Positions 31,295 to 40,300 are shown, counted from the stretch's first letter. The stretch: DNA of 64,000 bases from Kitasatospora cineracea (GCF_003751605.1 NZ_RJVJ01000002.1:1429001-1493000), one strand, 5' to 3'. The notes: generated from the letters alone by a model not told the origin. Made by a program: numbers and translations.

Positions 31295-32899
31295 ATGACC
31301 GGCCTCCCGCTCCGCCAGCTGCTGATGTCGCTCGGCGAACCCCTGGTCGAGCTGCAGGCCGCGCCCGCCGGGCTGGACGTCCCGGTCCGGCACGTGGCCA
31401 TCCTCGACCCGGAGGACCCGCCCACCTCCGCGCCGGGCGAACTCGTCCTGGCCATCGGCGCCCGCGGCCGCGCCGCACTGCCCGCCCTGCGCGCCGCCGG
31501 CCGGGCCCGGGCCGCCGCCGTCGCGGTCAAGCTGGACGGGCCGGGCCAGGCGGACGCGCTGCGCGAGGCCGCCACCGAGGCGGGCGTGGCGCTGCTCTCG
31601 GTGCGCCGCGAGACCCGCTGGGAGCACCTCGACTCGCTGGCCCGCACCCTGCTCTCCGGCACCGACGGCCCGGACGGCCCGGATCCCGGCGGGCCCGCCA
31701 CCGGCGACCTGTTCTCGCTCGCCCAGACGGTGGCCGTGCTGACCGGCGGCATCGTCTCGATCGAGGACACCTCCAGCCGGGTGCTCGCCTACTCGCGCAC
31801 CTCCGAGACCGACGAGGTGGACGACCTGCGCCGGCTGTCCATCCTGGGCCGCCAGGGGCCGGAGCCGTACCTGGCCAAGCTCCGCGAGTGGGGCGTCTTC
31901 TCCCACCTGCGCGGCTCCGAGGGCGCGATCGAGATCGCCGCCCACCCCGAACTGGGCATCCGCCGCCGGCTGGCCATCTCGATCCGCTCCGGCGCGCAGC
32001 CGCTGGGCACCATCTGGGTGCAGGAGGGCTCCCGCCCGCTGACCGACACCGCCGAGCAGGCGCTGGTCGGCGCCGCCCGGGTCGCGGCCGGCCAACTGGT
32101 GCGCCGCCGCCGCGAGTTGTCGGCCGACACCCGGCTGACCCAGACCCTGCTGACCGGCCTGCTGGAGGGCTCCACCGGCCCGCAGTCGCTGGCCACCCAC
32201 CTCGGCCTGGACGTCCGCCGCCCCGCCACCGTGCTGGCCTACGCGCCCGCCGCCACCGACGACCGGGACGCCGAACTCACCCGCGACGAGGTGACCGGCC
32301 TGATCTCGGTGCACACCGCCGCCCGCCACCGCGGCGCCCTGCTCGCCCCCGTCGACTCCCGGGTCTACGTCCTGCTGCCCGAACTCCCGCCCGGCGTCCC
32401 GCTCGGCACCCTGCGCGACTGGACCCAGGAGACCGTCGACGCGGCCCGCGACCACCTCTCCATCCCGCTGCGGGCCGCCATCGGCCCGACCGTCCCGGGC
32501 CTGGCGGACGTCCCCGCCTCCCGCGCCCAGGCCGACCGGATCCTCGACGCGATGGGCCGCGGCGGGGTCGTCCCCGACGTCGCCGCCCTCCAGGACGTCC
32601 AGGCCGAGGTGCTGGTCTCCGAGGTGCTCGCCCTGCTCCAGGACCGCCCCGAACTCCGCGACCCCCGCCTCACCGCCCTCACCGCCTACGACACCCGCCA
32701 CCACACCCGCCTGGCCGAGTCCGTCCTCGCCTACCTCGACGCCCTCGGCGAGGTCCGCACCGCGGCCGACGCCCTGCACATCCACCCCAACACCCTGCGC
32801 TACCGGGTCCGGAGAGCCGAACAACTCACCGGCCTCGACCTCGCCCAGCCCCGGCAGCGGCTCCTGGCGATGCTCCAACTCCGCCTGCACGAGCAGTAG
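31295..32899 (+). CDS. PucR family transcriptional regulator, probable activator of proline catabolism
   Basis: A 534-residue regulator: N-terminal PucR ligand region (about 1-125, LAIGARGRAALPALRAAGRARAAAVAVK), a GGDEF-like/GAF central part and the C-terminal PucR helix-turn-helix (RTAADALHIHPNTLRYRVRRAEQLTGLDL). The divergent position next to P5CDH/proline dehydrogenase is the usual arrangement for PutR-type activators in actinomycetes; proline as the inducer is inferred from context. ATG 31295 was chosen because the LPLRQLLMSLGEPLVEL start fits the family; no strong ribosome-binding site precedes it. Confidence 0.88.
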   Translation: MTGLPLRQLLMSLGEPLVELQAAPAGLDVPVRHVAILDPEDPPTSAPGELVLAIGARGRAALPALRAAGRARAAAVAVKLDGPGQADALREAATEAGVALLSVRRETRWEHLDSLARTLLSGTDGPDGPDPGGPATGDLFSLAQTVAVLTGGIVSIEDTSSRVLAYSRTSETDEVDDLRRLSILGRQGPEPYLAKLREWGVFSHLRGSEGAIEIAAHPELGIRRRLAISIRSGAQPLGTIWVQEGSRPLTDTAEQALVGAARVAAGQLVRRRRELSADTRLTQTLLTGLLEGSTGPQSLATHLGLDVRRPATVLAYAPAATDDRDAELTRDEVTGLISVHTAARHRGALLAPVDSRVYVLLPELPPGVPLGTLRDWTQETVDAARDHLSIPLRAAIGPTVPGLADVPASRAQADRILDAMGRGGVVPDVAALQDVQAEVLVSEVLALLQDRPELRDPRLTALTAYDTRHHTRLAESVLAYLDALGEVRTAADALHIHPNTLRYRVRRAEQLTGLDLAQPRQRLLAMLQLRLHEQ

Positions 32900-32901
32900 T
32901 C

Positions 32902-32934
32902 GACGCCCCGCCAGGGGCGCGGGGAACTGCGCGA
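32902..32934. repeat. Dispersed intergenic repeat, copy 2
   Basis: GACGCCCCGCCAGGGGCGC followed by GGGGAACTGCGCGA, directly after the stop of the PucR-family gene. It shares stem and tail with the copy at 11967-11999, again just after a plus-strand stop codon. Confidence 0.6.
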
Positions 32935-33010
32935 ACGGCCCCCCGCCAACGGCAAGGTCCGCCCGCGGAGAGCAGAACCCTCCCCGGGCGGGCCCCCGCT
33001 CAACGCCGGG

Positions 33011-34504
33011 TCACATCCGGTGCCACGGCCCCGTGATCGCCAGCATGATCCCCGGCTCCTGGATGTTGGCGAACAGCGTCCGCCCGTCGTGCGAGAACGT
33101 CACCCCGGTGAACTCGCTGAACTCCGGCTTCTCGGCCGTCCCGAGGTTCAGCTCGTTGCGCGCCAGCGCGTACGTCCGCCCGTCCGTGGTGGTGCCGAAC
33201 AGGTGCTGCAGGCCGTTGCCGTCCTCGGCGATGATCAGGCCGCCGTGGGGCGAGACGGTGATGTTGTCGGGGCCGTCGAAGTTGCCCTGGTCGGTCCAGA
33301 TGTCGTTGTTGACGCCGAGGATGACCTTGAGGGTCAGCGTCCGCCGGACGGGGTTGTAGAACCAGACCTGCCCGTCGTGCTGCAGCGGTGACTCCTCGCG
33401 GGCGAACGAGGAGACGAAGTAGATGCCGTTGTCGCCCCACCACATGCCCTCGAGCTTGCGGGCCCGGGTGACCTCGCCGTCCTTGAACTGCTTGCGGATC
33501 GAGGTGGTGCGGGCGTCCCGGTCCTGGACCTTGACCCAGTCCGCGCCGTACGTGGTGCCGGGCTTGGTGGCCCGGGACAGGTCGTCGACCAGCTTGCCCT
33601 GGGAGTCGAACGCCTTCAGCGCCTCCAGCACGCCCGCGTCGGCGGCCAGCGTGCGCAGCCGGCGCTTGCCGTGCCGGAAGCCGGCCGGCGGGGTCCAGCG
33701 GTAGAACAGGCCGTTGGGCTTGGACGCGTCCTCGGTCAGGTAGGCGTGGCCGCGCTTCTCGTCGATGACGACGGCCTCGTGCGCGAACCGGCCGAGGGCC
33801 TTGATCGGCTGCGGGTCCCGGTTGGCGTCCTGGTCGTGCGGGTCGACCTCGAAGACGTAGCCGTGGTCCTTGGTGAAGCCGTTGGTGCCGGCCTTGTCCT
33901 CGGTCTCCTCGCAGGTCAGCCAGGTGCCCCACGGGGTGGCGCCGCCGGCGCAGTTGGTGGCGGTGCCGGCGATGCCGACCCACTCGCGGACCTGGCGCCT
34001 GCCGTGGCCCCTGCCCTTGCCGTGGTCGCCGCCGTGCCCGTGCCCGTTGCCGTGGCCGGAGACCTCGACGACGGTGCAGCCGCCGGCCGCGGCCGGGTCG
34101 TAGACGTGGCCCTCCAGCAGCGGCACGGGGTGCGGCCAGTTGGCCCGCGGCCCGGCCAGCTCGTGGTTGTTCACCAGCAGGACGGTCCCGCCCCGGCCCT
34201 CGAACGCGGCGGTGCCGTCGTGGTTGCTGGGGGTGGACTCGCCGGTGACCAGGGTGGTCACGCCGGTCCGGGTGATGACCTCGTACGAGAAGCCCTTCGG
34301 CAGCGCCAGGACGCCCTGCGGGTCGGACACCAGCTCGCCGTAGCCGACCGCGGCGTGCCCGCCCTTGGCGAGGGCGGCCTCACCGCCCGCCGGGGCGGCG
34401 ATCGCACCGGGCGCGGTGGCCAGCACCTCGGCGCTGCCGGCGATCAGGACGCCTGCTCCGAGCATGGTCGAACGGTTCACGAAGTCCCGGCGGGACAGCG
34501 ACAT
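33011..34504 (-). CDS. PhoX/DUF839 family Tat-exported phosphatase-like protein
   Basis: A 497-residue beta-propeller protein of the DUF839/PhoX group. The N-terminus SRRDFVNRS followed by a hydrophobic stretch is a Tat signal, so it is exported folded. Conserved PhoX segments are visible: LLVNNHELAGPR, WGTWLTCEET, HEAVVIDE, GMWWGDNGIYFVSSF and GPDNITVSPHGGLIIAEDG. It is shorter than classical PhoX. It carries an unusual Gly/His-rich insertion at about residues 150-170. ATG 34504 follows AGGAG. A two-unit PHO box about 55 bp upstream supports induction at low phosphate. The actual substrate is unproven. Confidence 0.87.
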   Translation of the reverse strand: MSLSRRDFVNRSTMLGAGVLIAGSAEVLATAPGAIAAPAGGEAALAKGGHAAVGYGELVSDPQGVLALPKGFSYEVITRTGVTTLVTGESTPSNHDGTAAFEGRGGTVLLVNNHELAGPRANWPHPVPLLEGHVYDPAAAGGCTVVEVSGHGNGHGHGGDHGKGRGHGRRQVREWVGIAGTATNCAGGATPWGTWLTCEETEDKAGTNGFTKDHGYVFEVDPHDQDANRDPQPIKALGRFAHEAVVIDEKRGHAYLTEDASKPNGLFYRWTPPAGFRHGKRRLRTLAADAGVLEALKAFDSQGKLVDDLSRATKPGTTYGADWVKVQDRDARTTSIRKQFKDGEVTRARKLEGMWWGDNGIYFVSSFAREESPLQHDGQVWFYNPVRRTLTLKVILGVNNDIWTDQGNFDGPDNITVSPHGGLIIAEDGNGLQHLFGTTTDGRTYALARNELNLGTAEKPEFSEFTGVTFSHDGRTLFANIQEPGIMLAITGPWHRM

Positions 34505-34557
34505 GACGGTCACTCCTGGAGGAGAGGGGGGCTCTGGTGACCGAAAGGCTCCGGCCC

Positions 34558-34579
34558 GGACGTGAACCGGACGTGAATC
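34558..34579 (-). promoter_or_regulatory. PHO box (PhoP direct repeats)
   Basis: Read on the minus strand, GATTCACGTCC and GGTTCACGTCC are two adjacent 11-bp units, 10 of 11 identical, matching the Streptomyces PhoP repeat with its TTCAC core. They lie 54-75 bp upstream of the PhoX-like start. Confidence 0.7.
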
Positions 34580-34666
34580 CGACCCGGCGCCGACGTGCCG
34601 ATTTACCGACCATAGAACCACCCGTGACCCGGCCTTTACCTCATCCCGCCACCGTGCCGCCCGGGC

Positions 34667-35779
34667 CTAGCGCCGCGCCCCGTGCTGGGTCCGCTCCACC
34701 CGCCACTGCTCCCACGCCGTCAGCCAGGCGTCCTCCGTCCCCGACGGCAGCTCCGGCGTGCCGCCCGCCCACAGCCGCTCCCAGGCCCGCTGCGCGGGCA
34801 GGCTCGGCACCTCGCTGGCGAACGCCGTGTACCGGACGACCTCCTCGACGGCCGCCGCGCCCTCGGCCGTCCCGCTCACCCAGTCCGCGTGGTGGGCCAG
34901 CCGGCTCAGGTGGTTGACCATCGAGGTGACCGCCTCGTCCGCCTCCTCGCGGGTCTCCGACGCCAGCCGCATCTGCTGCCGCACCGCCGTCTCCCAGCGC
35001 ACCTGCCGGTCCTCGCCGCGCAGGTGGCGCGGCAGCCGGGCCGAGCGCCCGGCCCGCAGCTGCGCGGCCATCGCGGCGGCCCGGGCGATCGCCTGCACCA
35101 CCAGGTCCCGGTGCGCCTGGAGCCCCCACTCGGCGGGTTCCGGCTCCGGTTCGGGGGCGTGCCGGTCCGCGCGCAGCGCGGCGACCTGCCGCAGCATCGC
35201 CGTCCGGCCGACGATGTACCGCTCGAAGTCGCCGATCCGGTGCAGTTCCACCGACCCGGGCGGGACGCCGCGCCCGGTCACCGTCACCGTCGCCCCGTCC
35301 ACCCGCAGCCGTCCGGCCCACACCGTGCCGTGCCCGGCGCCGGTCCGCGAGTCCTCGTGCACCTGCACCGCGTGCGGCTCGCCGTCCACGGTGATCCACT
35401 CCCGCAGTGCCCGGACCCGCCCGGCGGTGTCGCCCTCGTCGACGCCGAGGTGCTCGTAGACCCGGTCCCGCTCGTCCTCGACGACGTCCTCCAGGTCGGG
35501 CAGCAGCCCGCCCGACCCGGCCCCGGCGCGGTAGGTGCGCACCGTCACGTACGGGCCCTGCGCGGAGCTCCAGTCACCGGACCGGACCTCCACCGCCGCC
35601 AACTCCCCGTCGCCGACCTCGTACTCCGCCAGCACGTCCCACCCGGGCACCCCCCCGGCCCCGTGCACCCACCCGAACACCGGAAACCCCGCGCCCGCCA
35701 ACACCCGCCGGCCGTACGCCTCCTGGTCCGAGTACATCGCCTCGATGTCCACGGGCCCGCTCGTGTGCTGCCTCTTCAT
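34667..35779 (-). CDS. Conserved actinomycete protein of unknown function
   Basis: A 370-residue soluble protein not recognised by family. The N-terminal half (about 1-180) is strand-rich (WDVLAEYEVGDGELAAVEVRSG, GRLRVDGATVTVTGRGVPPG); the C-terminal half (about 190-365) is helical and Arg/Ala/Glu-rich. There is no signal peptide and no membrane segment. ATG 35779 is given, but GTG 35791 or a start at the MYSDQEAYGRR segment is possible; no clean ribosome-binding site decides. Stop codon is 25 bp from no partner gene; monocistronic. Confidence 0.65.
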   Translation of the reverse strand: MKRQHTSGPVDIEAMYSDQEAYGRRVLAGAGFPVFGWVHGAGGVPGWDVLAEYEVGDGELAAVEVRSGDWSSAQGPYVTVRTYRAGAGSGGLLPDLEDVVEDERDRVYEHLGVDEGDTAGRVRALREWITVDGEPHAVQVHEDSRTGAGHGTVWAGRLRVDGATVTVTGRGVPPGSVELHRIGDFERYIVGRTAMLRQVAALRADRHAPEPEPEPAEWGLQAHRDLVVQAIARAAAMAAQLRAGRSARLPRHLRGEDRQVRWETAVRQQMRLASETREEADEAVTSMVNHLSRLAHHADWVSGTAEGAAAVEEVVRYTAFASEVPSLPAQRAWERLWAGGTPELPSGTEDAWLTAWEQWRVERTQHGARR

Positions 35780-35929
35780 CCCTCGCCGCACCCCCGGCCG
35801 CTCGCCACTCCAACGCCGACTTACCTTACGGCCAGGGGAACCTGTCGAGCCATCAGCCGGACGTGGAGGGCTTGCAGAGAACTCGCGGCCGGAGCCCCGT
35901 CCGGGGCCCCGCCGGGAGCACCGCTCCGC

Positions 35930-37519
35930 TCACCCGGTCTGCCCGCGCAGCGAGCGCGCCTTGACCGCCGCCCGCCGGGCCTCCTTCGCCACCTTGCGGT
36001 CCAGGTGCAGCTCGCCGACCGCCTCCAGCACCTCCGCCGTCATCGGGTGCGGCACCCGCCACACCTCGCCGAAGTAGCTGGCCGGGTTGTCGGTCACCGG
36101 CAGGTCGGCGACCAGGGCCTGCAGCCGGCCGCCCTCGCCCGCGGTGAGCAGCATGACGGCGGCCATCGAGTCGACCACCCGCCAGAGCGCGACCTCGCGC
36201 TCCGCGGCCGCGACGTCCGCGCCGCGGGCCCGCAGCCACTCGCGGGCCAGCCCGCCCAGCTCGGCGTCGTCGACGACGCCCCGCACCGGCGGGGCCGCCT
36301 CCTCGCCCAGTTCGGCCAGGCCGAGCACGCAGTAGTAGCGGCGGACCGGCGACTGCGCGTCGCGCCCCTGCGCGCCGGCCAGCAGTTCGCGGGCGGCGTC
36401 CTGCGCGTCCCGGGCGGCCAGCCAGGCCTTCAGCTCGGGTTCGGCGAAGAGCTGCCCGTTCTCGGCGAGTTCGCGCAGCAGGGCGGGGCCGTCCAGTTCG
36501 GCGAGGTCGCCGATGAGCGGGGCGTCGTAGCCGTCGGCGAGCAGCCACTCGCGGACGGCGTACTGCCCGAGCACGGTGAGCCGGACGGTGCCGAAGCGGG
36601 CCGCGTCCTCGTCGGTCAGCGGCCGGTCGGTGTCCACCACGTCGCCCTCGGCGCCGCCGTCGCCCTCCTCGAACAGGTCGGGGTCGATCGGCCGGTGCTC
36701 CAGGAGCCCGAGTTCGGCGAGGTCGCCGAGCATCGGGTCGAGGACGACCATCAGGTCGGTGATCTCGCCGAGCATCTCCTCGTCGGGCTCCTGCCCGTCG
36801 GGGACGACCAGCAGCGCGGCGAGCACGCCCAGCGGGACGGTCTCGGCGCCGGGCTCGGCGAACGCGGTGGCCTCGTACAGCACGTGCAGCGCCTCGTCGA
36901 GGATCTCGGCGGCCTGGTCGTGGGCGTCCTCGACCTCGGCGAGGCCGTCGGAGTCGTCGCTCCCGCCGCCCTCGACCACCTCGGGGTCGACCGACTCGGC
37001 CTCGGCGGCCAGCTCGCGGACCAGCTCGGCGGCCTCGAACCAGAGGCCGAGCACGGCGGCGGGCTCGCCGGCCTCGACGGCCGCCAGGTCGGGGCCGGGG
37101 ATGGCGACGTGCGCGCCGTCGTCGGTGGTGCCGGTCTCGACCAGGTCGAGGTCGCAGGCCAGCGCCCAGGCCCGCATCGCCTCGACCACGTCGTCCTCGT
37201 CCGGGTCCTCGGCGCCGAGCATCCGGGCGGCCTGCACCCGGTCGGCCTCGCCGAGGTCGCCGTGCTCGTCGACCTCGCGGTGCGGGGCGACCCAGCGGGC
37301 CAGCGCGACCACCCGGGAGATCAGCGGGACGGCGAGGGCCGCGGCGGCCAGCTCGGCGTCGGCCGGCAGGGTGATCGGCGGGATCAGCACCGCCGTGTCG
37401 TCCGGGTCCTCGTCACCGCTCTGCGCGCCGTACAGGTCGGCGAGGTCGTAGTCGGCGGGCAGCAGCCCCTCGGCCTCGGACGGCTGCTGGTCAGGGGTGT
37501 TACGGCTACGTCCGGCCAT
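35930..37519 (-). CDS. Acidic conserved protein of unknown function
   Basis: A 529-residue, strongly acidic (Asp/Glu-rich) cytoplasmic protein, not recognised by family. It is mostly helical with repeated Leu/Ala stretches; residues about 280-320 are especially acidic. The C-terminus turns basic (DRKVAKEARRAAVKARSLRG). ATG 37519 was chosen because GGGAGA lies upstream, in preference to a start 11 codons earlier. Divergent from the MFS transporter gene; no domain or catalytic motif is evident. HEAT-like helical repeats are possible. Confidence 0.7.
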   Translation of the reverse strand: MAGRSRNTPDQQPSEAEGLLPADYDLADLYGAQSGDEDPDDTAVLIPPITLPADAELAAAALAVPLISRVVALARWVAPHREVDEHGDLGEADRVQAARMLGAEDPDEDDVVEAMRAWALACDLDLVETGTTDDGAHVAIPGPDLAAVEAGEPAAVLGLWFEAAELVRELAAEAESVDPEVVEGGGSDDSDGLAEVEDAHDQAAEILDEALHVLYEATAFAEPGAETVPLGVLAALLVVPDGQEPDEEMLGEITDLMVVLDPMLGDLAELGLLEHRPIDPDLFEEGDGGAEGDVVDTDRPLTDEDAARFGTVRLTVLGQYAVREWLLADGYDAPLIGDLAELDGPALLRELAENGQLFAEPELKAWLAARDAQDAARELLAGAQGRDAQSPVRRYYCVLGLAELGEEAAPPVRGVVDDAELGGLAREWLRARGADVAAAEREVALWRVVDSMAAVMLLTAGEGGRLQALVADLPVTDNPASYFGEVWRVPHPMTAEVLEAVGELHLDRKVAKEARRAAVKARSLRGQTG

Positions 37520-37894
37520 CGCGCGCGTTCTCCCGGGTGGGTCGCAGGGCACCGCCGTCCGGTGGGCGGCCCGCCCGGGGGCGGCGGACGCGGGGAGCGG
37601 CGGAGCGGGCCGGTGCGTGTCGGCCCGTCAACCCAGCGTATCGGCCGCCACGACCGAACGCTTGAGCTGCGGGATCGTCCCCCCGAACGAGTGGGGCGGT
37701 GCGTCCGAACGAGTGCCCGCGGCCACGTATCCTTCGGGGGGCGACGCGCACCACCCCCGCGCGGGCGCCCCGGAACCCGGAGCGACGGCGCTCCGCACTC
37801 CACGTACCACGTGCACACCCGCACCGTCCGGGCCGCGCCGCCGCACCACGGCCCGGCCGCGCCCGGCGGCGCCTTGCCACAGGAGACCCCTGCC
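37520..37894. other. Divergent intergenic region without a gene
   Basis: 375 bases between the acidic protein and the MFS exporter. The repeat CCGAACGAGTG occurs at 37683 and 37705 (22 bp apart), and TATCCT at about 37728 is a possible -10 for the exporter. No RNA gene is seen. Confidence 0.5.
37683..37715. repeat. Two direct repeats with two-turn spacing upstream of the MFS gene
   Basis: CCGAACGAGTG at 37683-37693 and 37705-37715, perfectly identical, exactly 22 bp apart. A related CCGAACG lies at 37654. The spacing suggests a regulator binding on one face of the helix near the promoter. Confidence 0.5.
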
Positions 37895-39217
37895 ATGGCG
37901 GACCTCTCCCCCGCCGGCCCCGGCCTGAGCACCGCTCAGTACGCCGGCCGCCGACTGTCGGAGGCCCTGCTTCCGTTGGAACTCGCGCCCCGCAAGCAGC
38001 TCCAGCTCGCCCCGATCAGCCGCTGGAACGCGCTGCGCGGCATCCGGGTCGGCCTGGTGGCCGCCGCCCTGCTGCTGATGCTGATCGGCGCGAACCTCGC
38101 CACCCCGCTCTACCCGGTGCTGCAGCAGCGCCTGGGGCTGAGCCCGCTGGACACCACCGTCCTGTTCACCGTCTACGTGTTCGCGCTGGTCCCGGTGCTG
38201 GCCGCGGTCGGCCACTGGTCGGACCACCTCGGGCGGCGCGCCCTGATCCTGCCCGCGGTCGCGCTGGCCGCCGCCGGGGACGCGGTGTTCGCCACCGCCG
38301 GCTCGTTCTGGCAGCTGGCCGCCGGCCGGGCCGTGCAGGGCGTCGCGGTCGGCCTGTCCACCGGCGCGGCCGGCGCCGCCCTCGGCGACCTGCTGCCGGA
38401 CCGCCCCACGCTGGCCGCCAAGCTGACCCTGGCCTGCTCGGCGGGCGGCGTCGCGCTCGGCCCGCTGGTCGGCGCCGCGCTCACCAGCGACGCGAAGCCG
38501 CTGCTCGGGCCGTTCCTGCCGCACGCCGTCGCACTGCTCGCGCTGTGCGTGCCGCTCGCCCTGGTGCACCCGCGGATGCCCGGCTCGGTGCGCCCGCCGG
38601 CCTCCCCGCCGCGCGTCACCACCCCCGCCCACCTGCGGCCCCAGCGGCTGCGGCTGCCGCGCACCGGGCGCCGCGAGTTCCTGCTGGCGGCGGCAGCGGG
38701 CTTCCTCTCCTACGCGGTCTTCGGCGTCTACCTGGCGCTGGCCCCCGCCTTCTCCTCCACCCTGCTGCACACCCGCTCCCCGCTGGCGGGCGCGGCCGTC
38801 GCCGCGCTGCTGCTCGGCTCCTCGGCGGCCGCCCAGCTGCTCGTCCCGCCGACCTCCGACCGGGTGGTGGTCGCGGCCGGCCTGGCCGGCCTGGCCGCCG
38901 GGCTCGGCCTGCTCACCGCGGCCGCCGCGACCGGCACCCCGGCGCTGCTGTTCGTCGGCAGCGTGCTGGCCGGCGTCTGCCAGGGCGTCGCCTTCCGCTC
39001 CCTGTTCACCACCGCCGTCGCCGCCCTCGACCCGGCCCGCCGCGGCAGCGAGCTCTCCGCCCTCTGGGTGATCGTCTACCTGGGCTCCTCCGCCCCGATC
39101 ATCGCCGTCGGCGCCCTCACCCGCGCCTACGGCCTGCTCCCCGCCGTCACCGCCTTCGCCCTCACCGCCGCCGGCGCCGCCCTCGTCCTGGCCGCCACCG
39201 TCCTGCGCCGGCGCTGA
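37895..39217 (+). CDS. MFS family transporter, probable drug or sugar exporter
   Basis: A 440-residue major facilitator protein with 12 predicted membrane segments after a 50-residue N-tail. The motif between helices 2 and 3 (GHWSDHLGRRALI) and the internal linker (about 225-250) are typical of DHA1/arabinose-efflux-type exporters. The ligand cannot be told. ATG 37895 follows ACAGGAGA. Divergent from the acidic hypothetical gene; two direct repeats in the shared region may be the binding site of an unlinked regulator. Confidence 0.88.
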   Translation: MADLSPAGPGLSTAQYAGRRLSEALLPLELAPRKQLQLAPISRWNALRGIRVGLVAAALLLMLIGANLATPLYPVLQQRLGLSPLDTTVLFTVYVFALVPVLAAVGHWSDHLGRRALILPAVALAAAGDAVFATAGSFWQLAAGRAVQGVAVGLSTGAAGAALGDLLPDRPTLAAKLTLACSAGGVALGPLVGAALTSDAKPLLGPFLPHAVALLALCVPLALVHPRMPGSVRPPASPPRVTTPAHLRPQRLRLPRTGRREFLLAAAAGFLSYAVFGVYLALAPAFSSTLLHTRSPLAGAAVAALLLGSSAAAQLLVPPTSDRVVVAAGLAGLAAGLGLLTAAAATGTPALLFVGSVLAGVCQGVAFRSLFTTAVAALDPARRGSELSALWVIVYLGSSAPIIAVGALTRAYGLLPAVTAFALTAAGAALVLAATVLRRR

Positions 39218-39251
39218 CCGCCGACGCCCGGCCCTGCGGCCCCCGCCGCCG

Positions 39252-39785
39252 TCAGGGCCGCGGCTCCCCCGGCCGTCCCGGCGGCAGGGCGTCGCCCAGC
39301 ACGTGGCGGGGCCCGAGGAGCAGGTCCACCACGGAGCCGGCGATCTCCAGCGCCCGGCCGCCGTCCGGGCCGGCCGGCGGAGCCGGACTCGCCGCCCCGG
39401 CCGGCTTGCGGGCGGTCGCGGCGGGGACGGGGCCGGACCGCTTGCGAGCCGGGGCCGGGGCCGGGGCGGACGCCGAAGCAGTCGGGGCGGCCGGGGCCGA
39501 AGCCGAAGCCGAAGCCGGGGCGGAGGCGCCCGGAGCGGGCGTGGCCGAGCCGGTGGCCGCCGGGGCCCCGCTCGCGGCGGCCCCCGCCGCCGGACCGCCG
39601 CCCGCCGTCCCGCCGCCCGCGAGGCCGACCACCGCCGCACCGCCCCCGCCGACCAGGGCGACCGCCCCGGCCGCCGCCCCGGCGATCCGCAGCCGCCTGC
39701 GCCGCCGCTCCGCGCGCTCGTGCCGCTCGGCCATCGCGGCCCAGTCCGGCTGTCCCGGTCGTCCGCCGTTCGCCCCGAAATCCAT
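39252..39785 (-). CDS. Ala/Pro/Ser-rich single-pass membrane protein
   Basis: A 177-residue protein not recognised by family. Cytoplasmic N-tail with an Arg cluster (HERAERRRRRLRIAG), one glycine/alanine-rich membrane segment (about 35-58), then a low-complexity Ala/Ser/Pro stretch and a short C-terminal piece (LEIAGSVVDLLLGPRHVLGD). Reading frame and codon bias fit a real gene, and the composition is common in Streptomyces membrane proteins. No function is suggested. ATG 39785. Confidence 0.6.
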   Translation of the reverse strand: MDFGANGGRPGQPDWAAMAERHERAERRRRRLRIAGAAAGAVALVGGGGAAVVGLAGGGTAGGGPAAGAAASGAPAATGSATPAPGASAPASASASAPAAPTASASAPAPAPARKRSGPVPAATARKPAGAASPAPPAGPDGGRALEIAGSVVDLLLGPRHVLGDALPPGRPGEPRP

Positions 39786-39828
39786 GGCCCCGCAGTCTAG
39801 TTCGGCCCCGGGGCGGCGGAACGCGCGA

Positions 39829-39858
39829 AGGGGCGGGAACCCGGAGGTTCCCGCCCCT
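39829..39858 (-). terminator. Terminator of the suf operon
   Basis: A perfect 12-bp stem AGGGGCGGGAAC/GTTCCCGCCCCT (39829-39840 and 39847-39858) with a 6-base loop, 35 bp downstream of the sufT stop in the direction of transcription. Confidence 0.65.
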
Positions 39859-39892
39859 GTCCCGGCCGCTGCCGGTTCCGACCGCTACCGGC

Positions 39893-40300
39893 TCAGACGT
39901 TGAAGCCCAGCGCGCGGAGCTGGTCGCGGCCCTCGTCGGTGATCTTGTCGGGGCCCCACGGCGGCATCCAGACCCAGTTGATCCGCAGGTCCTTGACCAG
40001 GCCGTCGGTGGCAGTGCGGGCCTGGTCCTCGATCACGTCGGTGAGCGGGCAGGCCGCGGAGGTCAGCGTCATGTCGACGGTGGCGGTGTCGTCCGCGTCG
40101 ATGTGCAGGCCGTAGATCAGGCCGAGGTTGACGACGTCGATGCCCAGCTCGGGGTCGACGACGTCCATCAGGGCCTCCATGAGGTCCTCGGTGGAGACCG
40201 TGCCGGCGCTGGTGAACGCGCCGGGGGCCTCGGTGGCCTCAGCGGCCGCTGCCTCGGCGGCCGGAGCCTCGACGGCCTCGGCCGTCTCGTTCTCGCTCAT
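39893..40300 (-). CDS. sufT: SufT/PaaD-like metal-sulfur cluster assembly factor
   Basis: A 135-residue protein with a MIP18/DUF59 domain (about 38-130): DLMEALMDVVDPELGIDVVNLGLIYG and TLTSAACPLTDVI with the reactive cysteine, ending in PPWGPDKITDEGRDQLRALGF. SufT-type proteins help mature iron-sulfur proteins. The first 35 residues are an Ala/Glu-rich tail of no known role. Last gene of the leftward suf operon, 22 bp after sufU, followed by a stem-loop. Confidence 0.88.
   Translation of the reverse strand: MSENETAEAVEAPAAEAAAAEATEAPGAFTSAGTVSTEDLMEALMDVVDPELGIDVVNLGLIYGLHIDADDTATVDMTLTSAACPLTDVIEDQARTATDGLVKDLRINWVWMPPWGPDKITDEGRDQLRALGFNV

Noticed and set aside
34682..39217. A 1511-codon open frame on the plus strand spanning four genes
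   Set aside because: It is antisense to two minus-strand genes with normal codon bias; only its 3' part (37895-39217), the MFS exporter, has family features. Long shadow frames are expected at this GC content.
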